Shown in pieces: positions 22,716 to 33,489 of a stretch of DNA of 64,000 nt. The notes under the pieces are model-generated. The model searched no databases. It had not been told where the DNA came from and was given only the letters and a program-made list of their open reading frames with translations. This stretch comes from Eleusine coracana subsp. coracana (taxonomy: Eukaryota; Streptophyta; Magnoliopsida; Poales; Poaceae). Position numbers and translations under genes: made by a program. Numbering within the stretch: position 1 is the stretch's first letter; each line of letters starts with the position of its first letter. The DNA lies in assembly GCA_032690845.1 (NCBI GenBank), contig CM064426.1:43850508-43914507 (forward strand), in the 5' to 3' direction.

Positions 22716-25700
22716 TGTGGCGCCCCTTCCCGGAGGATCGAGGTCCCGAAGGTGCTGATAACGCAGACACTTGATAATACAACAATGATCCCAATTTAAG
22801 TTTAATTATTACATCAAAGTGCAGCGGAATTACAAGTTCATAAAGTTTTGAAAACAGCGGAAGCGAAATAACGATAAAATCTACAAGCTCGACGATACAG
22901 CATGGTGATGATTCATGCCCGTGGAATCAACACCCTAGCAGCACTCACAATCACTGCAGCGGCAGATCAGACTCCCAATGGGCAGTCCAACCTTCGGGGA
23001 CTTGCATGTCCCAAGGCAACACATCTACAGGCAATTCTATTTCTTCAGTACCTGAAAACCATATAAGCATAAAGCCTGAGTACTAATTACTCCGCAAGAC
23101 TTACCCGTGAAAAACCTAGACATGCAATGGCTCTAATAGGTGGCTTGTTTAAAAGGACTCACACTAAGCAACCTACTAGTTCTATCAAGTTTTATTTTTA
23201 GATTAAATGGGTTGTGCTGAATATAACTTTAGTTGCAACAATAATAAAACAATTCATAAAATAAGTGCAATAGTAGAACAATAAAATATACCAGTAATAA
23301 CCAATACAAATCCATATCCATGATATCATGTGCAACTACGTGATTGGCGCGGTGAACAAGCGGTACTCATTACTGCGAGGGACAGCAATTGCAATTGATT
23401 TACACCAGCTGGGAAAACCCGAATAACACGACACATACGCACCAATTAAGGTCGTATATGGCAACCTTTCACAAGAAAAACCTCCCACATCCAGACCCGG
23501 GTGTGGTGACGTCAAGTGGGCATGCTGTCCTGCCAACAGTACTTCGTGGTATGGACCGCCCACTCCTGCAGCCGAGGGGTCCTAAGACCAACGCACCTTA
23601 ACCGTCCTTGATATGAGTGATCTTTAATGCTACATCGGTTTACTAGTGCCATGAAACTAGCATGCATTCGGTACTGTTCAAAACTTGATCAAGGGGCCGA
23701 CCACGGACGGGTCCGAGGGTGGGCAAGACAGGGCTACCGCAGCCAACACCCATGTGTTGCTGCAAACCTACACATGCAAATTCCCTGTCCGACCAAACAT
23801 CAAAATAAACTTCTTTTACATAAGTTCCATTTTAGTGACCAAGTTTATTCCATAGTAATCATGATACTACCGAGACTTATCAATTACTAAGCATAGCATC
23901 TTAGTACCGAACCTACCAAGTTTCTAATAAAAACAACATAGGTCATTTGGGGGAAACATGCAAGTTGGGTTCCAATCAACTCCTATGACCTAATGCAATA
24001 ATTCAAGCATAGACATTAGTAGTGAATTAAACTAGCAAAACTTTATAAAGAGGCTAATGCAAACCGGGGCTTGCCTGGATCCACGCAAGTGTTAGCTACT
24101 ATAGTCTCTTGGTCCTCAGGCTCTTGGTCCTGCTGGACGTCGGGCTCCTGCTCCTGAGTGTCGTTGCCTATTGATGAACAAGGGTTAACGGTAGTGTTGA
24201 AATACCGTTACATGCAATGACATGATGGATGCAACAAATGATGGATGCATATTTCATTAGTGTTTTGATGTTAACAACCTTATTAACAAGTTCTTGAAGC
24301 CATATGCTTCAAAGAAACAATTTAGGTTTTCATTATTTCAAGTGTGTGGATCATTTTAATTAGGATTGTTATAGCTTGAGAACAATTAAACAATTTAAAA
24401 TAGTAACAAGATGATTCTAGACTTGAGTGATTTATCATGATAGAGACATGTATGAAGTGCAGTTTTACCAAGTTATAGCCTCTGGACAGTATTATTTTAT
24501 TTACTAGCATTTATTCAAGTTAAAGCATTACTTAATTAATAGAATATTAAATACTGCAGATTTGACGTAGCCAAAAATCAGGGTGATGTATAAACATGGA
24601 ACAACAGTGCATGCAAAAGATCAGAATTAAATTCCATTCCTAGAATTATTAAGGATTTATTTTGTGTTTGGACAAGTTATTTAATTAACTAAATGATATT
24701 AACAGGGGTAGTTGGTTATTATTTTACTAAAATAGAGCATAATATTATGAAACTAACAAAATTGATTTGAGGTCATTTGGACTTAAAATGAATTTACTAT
24801 GCATTTTTGAAGTTCCATGAGTTTTCTGGTATTTCCTGGGTTTAAACAATTGACATGTCAGCGCCATGCGGCAGCCACATCAGCGCCAACTGGATGCCAG
24901 CTCAGCTGCCAGGCAGCTGTGCTGGAGCGCGGCGGCGCGCGGCCGGGGCTTGCCGGAGGGCTCGCCGTAGGCAACTCTAGGCGGCGGAAGCTCACAGCAG
25001 GAGGGGGAAAATAATGTGCACGACGAGGCGAGGAGACTAGGGGGGTTCGTGAAGTCGGAACCTTACCGGAGATGGGTCGGCGACGAGCAGCAACGGAGAG
25101 AGGACGTCCGGCGACGTCGCGGGGTGGACTCGGGGCAGCGAACCGACTGCGGCTGGCTCCTACAGCATCACGGGGGCACGGCGGGGATCGGCATTAGGTC
25201 GGCGAACGTCGGGGAAGGCAGGAAGGTAGGGCTCACCGTGGAGGCGGCTCGGATACGGCGGCACAGAAGGGTCGGCGGGGGAAAAGTTCAATGCCGGTGT
25301 TCCTGATCCTGAAATCGAAGAAGCGAAGGGTTACGAGTGATCGTAAGAAGCTTGCGCATCAATGAGAAGAAGAAAGGGAGACGGGGTTCACCAAGGTCAC
25401 CGGAATTCGGGAGCGCCTCGTTGGCGGCCATCGGGGAATAGGGTTCGGAGATTCTTCAAATTGGTCGAGCTTCACTAGAAGGTTGTGCGAGCCATGGGGT
25501 GGAAGTGCAGCGTGAAAGCAGGCGTGTGCGTTGGTGATCTTGGTTTGGCTCGAGAGTGAGGGAGTGGCCGGGAATTGAGCTCGAGCTCGTGCTTGGCAAT
25601 GGCGGGAAGATGAGTGGGAGGAAAAGGGCGAATAGGAGGGTTATTTATAGGTCCTTGAGTTCGAGTTCTTAGTTGAACACCGAAGGCAGGTGCGCGCGCG

Positions 25701-26762
25701 TGGTTTTGAGCAATGCCGGGACTCAGGGAGCTGTTGGGAGCGCGGGGAGCAAAGCGGGCGCGGCAGGGGAAAAGTAACTCGCGGGCTTGGCTGGTAGCAG
25801 CGTGCGGCGAGGGAGAAAGGCAGGGTGAGGTGACGGGGCGATCACACGCGGGCTCTGGTGCTGCTGGGCGACGGGGAGCGGTCGGGAGCCGGGAAACAAG
25901 GAGTTGCTGGTCGTTGGAAATCGAGGACGCGGCGGCAGGCCTGGCGGCATCGGGCAGGAGCGAAAGAGACCGAGGCTCTCAGCGGCTAGCGTCGAGCGGG
26001 TAACCGAGCAAGCGAGTGACGCGATGGAGCGGGCACGAAGGGTTGGCTTTCGGTCGGAAATGCGGGAGCGGTCAGGTGGGGAGAATCGAGGCGGCAGAGG
26101 AGTCGGCTTCGTGCAGGGCGAAGGTAACTCGCCTCGGCGCCAGCTAGCGGCTGGGCGGCAGTGATGACGCAACGGCGGCAAGTGAGAGCGCGGGGAAGTG
26201 CGGCGGTGAGTACCGAGGTGGTGAGAGGGAATCGCGCGGGCACGCGCGGGGGAGAGGCGACGGGAGGAAGAAGACAGGGATTTTTGCAGAAAGGACCCCA
26301 AGGTTTCAAAAAGATTGCAAAGAGGTCCCTAGTTTAGTTTTAAATGATTTAAATTACTTCCTTAATTTCAATTAAACTGAAATTTGAACTGTGGGTTAAT
26401 TAAGATATGAGCAATTCATTTCTGAAGTATTTTTGGTCAGACAAGAAACAATTTAATTGGAATTATTAATTAAAGTTAAATCAATTCTAGGGTTTAACCA
26501 TTTAATTAATTGACTTCTTAATAAAATAAAATTCTTGTTTTTGGTCCAAAATTCTAATTCATTAATTTCAAAATTCTAATGTAATTATTTGGCCCATGTT
26601 TTATAAAAATTTAATTTGCTTTAAATTTTTGCTTGCAGGGTTTTAATTTAACTTGGAGAAATTCCAATTTTTATCTTGTCCTTATTATTTCATGCTCAAA
26701 CTTGAGTCCAAAATTTTTGGCAATTTTGTGCTAAGCAAGAAATGAGACACCTGGGTGTCACA
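22716..26762 (-). repeat. 3' LTR of V, 4047 bp
   Basis: On the minus strand the LTR starts TGTGACACCCAGGTGTC at 26762 and ends GGGAAGGGGCGCCACA at 22716. It consists of an AT-rich block (26300-26760), a GC-rich block (24860-26300) and an AT-rich block. A TATAAATA box on the minus strand sits at 25642-25649. The purine tract AAGGAGGGAGGGC lies next to it at 26763-26776. Long apparent reading frames in the GC-rich part are not treated as genes. Confidence 0.9.
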
Positions 26763-26795
26763 GCCCTCCCTCCTTAAAGAAATCTCGTTCCGAGA

Positions 26796-27272
26796 TTAAG
26801 AACGAAGCAGGCTAGAGAGGGGCAAAAATTTACCTGTGAATGAAGACCAGTATTCCAGGTAATGAGTACTCAGAAGGTCTTCCGATTCCCAGGTGGATTC
26901 ATCTTCTGAGTGATTACTCCATTGCACTTTATAAATTTTGAGGGTTCTTTTATGGGTGGTGCGTTCTTTTTCATCAAGGATTCTTATTGGGTGCTCGGAG
27001 TAGGTGAGGTCCGGTTGAAGATGATCATACTCTTCCAAGACAACATCAATTGGAGGTTTGAGACATTGTTTCAGTTGAGACACATGAAACGTGCTATGTA
27101 CTCCAGACAGATTTGGTGGTAACTCCAGCTTGTAGGCGACTTGACCACATCTGTCCAAGATTCTAAATGGGCCAATGTAGCGGGGTGCTAATTTTCCTTT
27201 GATTCCAAATCGTTGAATGCCCTTTATTGGTGACACTCGGAGATAGACAAAATCATTCTTGTTGAAAAACAA
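26796..27272 (-). pseudogene. Integrase C-terminus with chromodomain (V)
   Basis: This 158-codon open part continues the integrase frame. It has the GPF segment (GPF at residues 34-36), FHVSQLK near residues 62-68 and a chromodomain from about residue 93 to 145 with WSNHSEDESTWESEDLL. In chromoviruses this domain steers integration, often to heterochromatin. It is the main reason for the chromovirus call. The stop lies 30 bases before the PPT. Confidence 0.85.
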
Positions 27273-28100
27273 TGGCCTGCATCGTCGATTTGCATACTTT
27301 TCTTAATGACATTTAGCAGCCTTGAGATTTGCTTGAATTGTCCGAACCTTTTCTTCTGCATCCTTGACGAGGTCAGGACCAAAAGTTACTCGTTCTCCTG
27401 ATTCAGACCAATTCAACGGTGTTCTACAACTCCGACCGTAGAGTGCTTCAAAAGGGGACATTTTTACACTCTCTTGGTAACTGTTGTTGTATGAGAATTA
27501 TGCATATGGTAAATACTCATCCCAGTTACCACCATGTGTTAGGACACATGCTCTGAGCATATCTTCCAGGATTTGGTTGACACGCTCAGTTTGTCCATCA
27601 GTAGCGGCATGATAAGAAGAACCTCGGATCAAATTAGTACCCAGAGATGCATGCAGTTGCACCCAGAAATGAGCAACAAACTGCAAGCCACGATCTGTAA
27701 CAATGGTCTTGGGTACTCCATGGAGACACAGAATTCTTGCTATGTATAGTTCTGCATACCGCCGTACGTTGTATCTGGTGTTTACTAGTAGAAAGTGAGT
27801 AGACTTTGTGAGTCTGTCAATAACAACCCAAATCGAATCATGCTTCCGAGATGTGAGAGGGAGGCCAACAATGAAATCCATACTTATATCTTCCCATTTC
27901 TAGACGACGATACTCAATGGCTGAAGTAGTCCGGCCCGCTTCAAATGGTCGGCCTTAACTCTCTGACAGGTGTCACATTCCATGACATATCGAGCAACTT
28001 CTCGCTTCATTCTGGTCCACCAGAAATTTTTCTTCAGGTCCTGGTACATCTTGTTACTTCCAGGATGAATGGAATACTTAGAGTGATGTGCTTCATCCAA
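27273..28100 (-). pseudogene. Integrase of V
   Basis: The HHCC zinc-binding domain is at 28100-27900 (CDTCQRVKADH). The catalytic core is at 27881-27498, with the three acidic residues in ISMDFIVGLP, VTDRGLQF and GQTERVNQ. Stops at about 27901, 27495 and 27303 lie in the same frame, so the frame is otherwise continuous to the chromodomain part. Integrase would insert the cDNA; the stops inactivate it. Confidence 0.85.
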
Positions 28101-28863
28101 GATTTTGCGACGAAGCTCAAATCCTTGGGTACTACTAGGCGGTTATTGAACAACAGAGTACCATCCGAATCTTGTGTGAAGCACTTTGCCTTGCCATTCT
28201 TAAGGTTCTCCCGAATGTACTTCATCCCAACATCTCCTTTCTGTGCAGCGATGACCTCATCACGAATGGTGGAATGAATACTGAGATTGTTGATCACTAG
28301 GGCAGGCAGTATGTGTATGCTGGGTTCTGTGGTATTCGCTTCAATGCTGCGGTCTATCACTAGATTATTGCAGTGTATCTTTCGACTCAGAGCGTCGGTG
28401 ACCATATTAGCCTTGCCTGGGTGATAATGAATCTCCAGATTATAGTCCTTAATTAATTCTAGCCATCGACGTTGTCTCATGTTCAGATCAGTCTGAGTAA
28501 ATATGTACTTTAAGCTCTTGTGATCTGTATAAATGTGCACTAAATTACCGAGCAAATAATGCCTCCAAATTTTTAGGCAAGGACAACGGCAGCTAGTTCC
28601 AAATCATGGGTAGGATAGTGCTCTTCGTGCTTCTGCAGTTGTCGAGATGCATAGGCAATAACACGACCATCCTGCATAAGCACACATCCAAGTCCGGTCC
28701 CAGATGCATCACAATATACGTCAAACGGCTTGGTGATGTCTGGTTGAGCAATTACTGGGGCTGTATTCAACAAGGTCTTCAATTTCTGAAAAGCTTCTTC
28801 ACAATTGTTGCTCCAATTGAACTTCCTATCCTTTTTCAGCAGCTCGGTGATGGGTTTGGTCAA
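28034..28863 (-). pseudogene. RNase H of V
   Basis: Two frames carry it. 28863-28573 has FDVYCDASGTGLGCVLMQDG and the segment HYPTHDLELAAVVLA. 28555-28034 has YTDHKSLKYIFTQTDLNMRQ and ALSRK and leads into the integrase linker. A one-base frameshift lies near 28560. Acidic catalytic positions are present in both pieces. The domain removes RNA from the RNA/DNA hybrid during replication. Confidence 0.85.
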
Positions 28864-30193
28864 CTGAGAGAAAATTAGGAATGAACCTCCGATAGTATCC
28901 AGCTAGTCCGAGGAAACTACGAACTTGGTGGACGGTTTTCGGTGGCTTCCAATCTAGCACATCTTGGACCTTGCTTGGGTCTACAGAGATACCTTTGGCT
29001 GAAACTATGTGGCCAAGGAAGGGCACATGGTTCAACCAAAATTCACACTTACAGAATTTCGCAAACAACTTGTGATCTCGTAGATGCTGAAGAACAATAC
29101 GAAGATGTTCGGCATGTTCTTCCTTTGACTTCGAATAGATAAGAATGTCCTCAATAAATACTACCACGAACTTGTCTAGCTCTGGCATGAAGACTGAATA
29201 GGCAGGCGCATTTGTCAATCCAAAGGACATCACTAGATATTCGAATAATTCGTATCTAGTAGAGAATGCAGTCTTTGGAATATCTTCCGCTCTGATCTTG
29301 ATCTGATGATAACCCGATCGAAGGTCAATTTTGGAAAAGACCTTGGCACCAACCAATTGATCAAAAAGAATATCAATACGGGGCAGCGGGTATTTATTCT
29401 TGATGGTGACTTCATTAAGAGGCCGATAATCAACAACAAGATGCAGAGACTTGTCCTTCTTCTTCACAAAAATGGCAGGATAGCCCCGAGGTGAAGTACT
29501 TGGGCGAATAAATCCTTTTTCCAGCAACTCATTCAATTGTTTCTTCAATTCAGCTAGCTCATTTGGAGCCATTTTATAGGGACGTCGGGATATTGGAGAA
29601 GTTCCTGGCTGGAGCTCAATCTTGAATTCTACTTCACGATCAGGTGGAAGTCCAGAAATATCTTCCGGAAATACGTCGGGATACTCACAAACAATAGGGA
29701 TGTTCTCAAGTGATGGTCCTTCCAGATGATAGACAACCAGATCCCTCAAGGAGATGGTGCTAAGAGAAAGGGTGTCTGGACCATGTAGGGGAGAGTACAA
29801 ATGGACCACATGGGGCTCGATATCCAACATGGCTCTATGCGTTTTCATCCACTCCATGCCAATAATTAGGTCAATCTCTTGGTTATGGAGCATGATAAAA
29901 TCGGTGGGGTAGATTTTCTGATTGATTTCTAGTGGAGCTTTGCCTACTATTTCATTAACTAGAATTTGTCCAGCCGGGGAACAGACAGTAAAGCATTGAT
30001 TTATAGTGGTGGTGTGGAGATTATGTTTTTGTACACAAGTTCTGCTAATAAAATTATGAGTAGCACCGGAATCGAAAAGAGTGAGAACAGGCTGGCGGTA
30101 GAGTGAGAGCATACCGGTCAGCACGGGATCACCCTGGGGAATATCGTTAGCGCTGGTGTAGTTCACTTGGGCACCACGAGACGGTGCATTCAT
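28826..30193 (-). pseudogene. pol: Protease and reverse transcriptase of V
   Basis: This is one open frame of 455 codons. The protease motif LTLFDSGATHNFIS lies at about residues 37-50, and IIGMEWMKTHRAMLDI near residue 109 closes the protease domain. RT begins near residue 215, with FVKKKDKSLHLVVDYRPLNE and IDLRSGYHQIKI blocks. The catalytic block reads VVFIEDILIYS, so the first of its two aspartates is glutamate. The second Asp and the upstream Asp remain. The frame ends where RNase H continues in another frame. The changed residue probably weakens or abolishes activity. Confidence 0.85.
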
Positions 30194-31281
30194 AGTCTTG
30201 TTCTGTGGAGGGCGCTGATTGTTGTTGTTGTTGTTGCACCTAGGTGCTGTACATTCTCTGGCGAAGTGGCCGGTGCGACCACAGTTGTAGCACGGGTAGT
30301 TACCTCCACGACTGATAGGCTGGGAAGCACGTGCATTCTGACTTCCCTGCTACTGGTTGGGTGCACGGTACTGAGTGTGCTGTTGTTGTTGCTGTGGTGC
30401 TCGGGGCAGAAAGTACTGCTGCTGCTGTGGCCTCGGGCGCTGAAACTGCTGCTGCGGGGACGTCCGGTACCGCTGTCCAGATGGTGAAGTATACACCAGG
30501 TGATGCTTTGCCTGTGGGCAGCAGAGGCACTAGCAGGGGCCTTCCTCTTGTGCTCATCTTCCTCAACTTGGCGCATGGCACCCTCCTGGACAATAGCAGC
30601 ATTGACCAGGTCGTTGAAGGTGCCGGTTGTCTGCCAGGTCAGACGCTCCTTCAGTGCGGCATTCATGCCACGTAGGAAGGCATACCTCTTCTTCTCCTCA
30701 GTGTTGACATACTCAGTGGCATACTGAGCGAGATGGTTGAACGCCTCAGAATACTGGAGGACATTCCTCCCTCCTTGTTTCAGGTCCATGAACTCCTAAA
30801 ACTTGCTCTGCACAAGACCGGCTGGTATGAAATGAGCTCGAAAGGCAGTTCGAAACTCATTCCACTAGACATGGGTCCCAGCAGGTACTGAAGCAACGTG
30901 GTTCGCCCACCAGGCACCAGCAGGGCCCTGGAGTTTCTGGGTGGTGAATAGCACCTTCTGGTGCTCAGTGCAGTCAAGCAGACCGAACTTAGACTCGGTC
31001 TGACGCAGCCAGTGGTCGGCGTCCAGGGGCTCTCTGGCACGCTCGAAGGTCGGCGGGTGCGTACCCAGAAAGTCTGAGTAAGTGCACTGTCGGGGCTGGT
31101 TGTTGTTGCGGTTGCCCCCATGTCTAGCCAGATAGGACGTGATATCAACTAACTGGCAGAGCAACTCAGAGTCGTTCTGCTGTCGGTTGAGTGCTACAGC
31201 CAGAACATCTGCTAGCGAAGGCTAAGCATTAGCTCCCTGCTGAGAGCTCTCAGGATCATCCTAATTCCGAGTTCGTACCAT
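30194..31281 (-). pseudogene. gag: gag of V
   Basis: The minus-strand start ATG 31281 (MVRTRN) is followed at once by a stop. The core (DFLGTHPPTFERAREPLDA near 31020-31076, then a KLQGPAGAWWANH segment) is open from 31164 to 30865, and the part with a QYSEAFNHLAQYATEY motif is open from 30789. A frameshift near 30500 moves the Gln-rich linker and the CCHC knuckle (CYNCGRTGHFAREC, about 30251-30292) into the frame of pol. Gag would form the particle and bind RNA. Stops and the frameshift inactivate it. Confidence 0.8.
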
Positions 31282-31512
31282 GCTGCAAATTACACCCTAC
31301 ACATTAGTCATTCTTCCAAGTGTTCCATAAGATATAGGTGTAAAAACTTGCATGGGTGCTCTAAGGGTTAAGAAATGACAACCATTTTCACAAAGCAAAG
31401 TTGGGTACATGGTTATTAAAAAGGATAATCATCACACTAACTCATCCATACGTGCCTCAACGCCTAACTATGGTATTGCGTATGCACTATGGCTCATACA
31501 CGACCAACTCAG
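31282..31512. other. Spacer between orf0 and gag in V
   Basis: This is a short non-coding gap between the end of the coiled-coil ORF and the gag start. I see no promoter or splice-like element that I would support. Confidence 0.4.
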
Positions 31513-32385
31513 CTACTCCTGGTCTATGACTATCGGCTCGTTGGGTTCTGGCGGTCCCAACGGTTCTTCTGGCGCTCCCGGTTCCATCAGCTCTACACCA
31601 ACATTTTCGGCTTGCTCCATCTCTTCATCCACTTGTTTTCCATACTCCATAGGGATCTCATCCCAATTATACATGATGGGAAGATGGGTAGCCTTGAAGG
31701 CGTCAAATTCGACTTGCAGCTCCTGCAGTTCAGACTCCATGATGTCAGCATCTCCAATAGCTTGGTCACGCTCTTCGATGATCATATCCATCTCTTCATT
31801 CTTCACTTGTACTTGCTGGTTTAATTCTGCAATTTCCAGAATCTTGGCTTGCTTTTCAGCTTCGGAAAACCGAAGAGCGGCCCGAAACATGTCCAGTTGA
31901 CGGTACAAGTTCTTGCATATGCCAAATAGAGAGAGTCCACAACACTCTGCCACATGTAGCGTTGGGCGATACAGTGGGTGGTTTGGATCGAAAACAAAAT
32001 CTAGATGCCGGTTCTACTCAGGATCTTCCATATTGTCAATGGGTATCAAGGTTACCGGTGTTCCAGTGACCTCATGCTTGTGGAGTTCGCAAAACAGAGT
32101 GAGAGCTTTGAGGGCAGCAACACTCCAAGTAGTGAGTAGGTCCACGCCTGTGACACTGATAGTCCATGGCTCCCATGCCGGTAAGAAGGAGTAGTTGGTG
32201 GGAACTGCGACATGGACTACACAGGAAGTGATTTCATCCTCCTCAATGGTCTTTCCAATGTAGGTGGGAGGGATATCACATCCATAACCCTAGAGGACAC
32301 TCCAAAAGAGTTGAGTCATCCCAGGGATCTCCAGACCATCGGTGATTTCCCAACCCGGTGGAGCTTGGAAATTGTTTTCAGCCAT
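31513..32385 (-). pseudogene. Pre-gag coiled-coil ORF (orf0-like) of V
   Basis: One minus-strand frame of 291 codons runs from ATG 32385 (MAENNFQAPPGWEITDGLEI) to the stop at 31513, with only two internal TAG codons. The first half has aromatic and hydrophobic residues and a segment VAALKALTLFCELHKHEVTG. The second half (about residues 165-240) is heptad-like and highly charged (AEKQAKILEIAELNQQVQVK) and is a likely coiled coil. The end is Pro/Glu-rich. It lies between PBS and gag. Extra ORFs upstream of gag (orf0) have been described for some rice Gypsy elements. The function is unknown; a role with gag is only a guess. Confidence 0.65.
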
Positions 32386-33474
32386 CTACAAAGGTGAAAT
32401 CTGAATGAGTCAGAATCTTCCTTAAGTGAAGTGCATTTCATGTTCAACTTCATAAAATACAGAAACAAATTTTTAGTTTCCATTTTCTAGCCTCAAGGGG
32501 TATTAATACGGAGATGGATTTTTAACAGATTCGGTCTTGACTCTGTGGCAGTTAGAAATCAAGTATTGTGCCCGGAAAACAAAATCTACAGAACTGGTTC
32601 TTGGTACCACGTTACAGTAGACTTTCATAGCTTTTCAGATGGTGTTTGTATTCCCAAAAATTCCATGTAGAACTGGACTTATGATCTTTGCAAGTTCAGG
32701 GATGTGTTGAAAACAGAGAGTTGATAGATTGTTGCTAACTTAATAATTCAAACATGTATTTTGAATATTTGTACTTATCAAACTTGCAAACTTTTATTTC
32801 AGAGGTGGGTAAGTAAGGAGAGAACAAAATTTTAGTTAAGTTATAAGGAATGCAATGATGCAAAATTCAATTTATTTACCGAGCGTTCCTCACAACACAC
32901 ACCTATATTGCCGGTACTTAGCGGCACAAAAATTGGTGACGACCCGCACTCATCACGTAATCACTAAGTGTTGTACTAACGGTGTTAGTGTACCTGCAGA
33001 AAAACTCATTACAGAAACATTACATTAAATTAAAAGAAACAACAAAAATAAGGGTAACTCTACAACGGTTCATGGAATGAACCGCCTTGCGAAACCACGG
33101 TTCTTGCAAGCGAACCAATGCTCATAACCTATTCTGATGAGCATTTACTAATAAAAAGTTGGCACGGTTTATGGAAGATACCGTCACGCGAAACCATAGC
33201 CCTCGCGAGTGAACTCTATGCTCCAACACTTGTCAAGGAGCCATAATGAAAAATGTCGGCAATGATTCATGGAAGGAATCGTCTCGCGAAGCCACAGTCC
33301 TTGCGAGCGAACTTTAAATACCAAAAGATGAACCAACTAAAAGCCAACTCAAGCATAACCCGTTAGCATTGTCACCAACCCTATTAACTACTAGGGGCAG
33401 TACTAACGTATCCTCACACATAACATCGTAGTTTTTTGAAAATATGTTTTAATTGTTGTATTATCATGGACCAC

Positions 33475-33487
33475 GGCTCTGATACCA
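33475..33487 (-). promoter_or_regulatory. Primer-binding site of V
   Basis: On the minus strand TGGTATCAGAGCC follows the 5' LTR end after two bases (GC). It matches the 3' end of plant initiator-methionine tRNA, the usual primer for these elements. 32386-33474 between it and the first ORF is a non-coding leader with three dispersed copies of a CCGTCTCGCGAAACCA-like motif near 33085, 33180 and 33275. Confidence 0.85.
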
Positions 33488-33489
33488 GC

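Noticed and set aside
25723..26301. 192-codon minus-strand frame in the 3' LTR of V, also present at 34377-34955 in the 5' LTR
   Set aside because: The sequence is very GC-rich, frames are open on both strands, most differences between the two copies change the amino acid, and the composition is Pro/Ser/Arg-rich with no domain.
31409..31900. 163-codon plus-strand frame
   Set aside because: It is the shadow of the coiled-coil ORF on the other strand.
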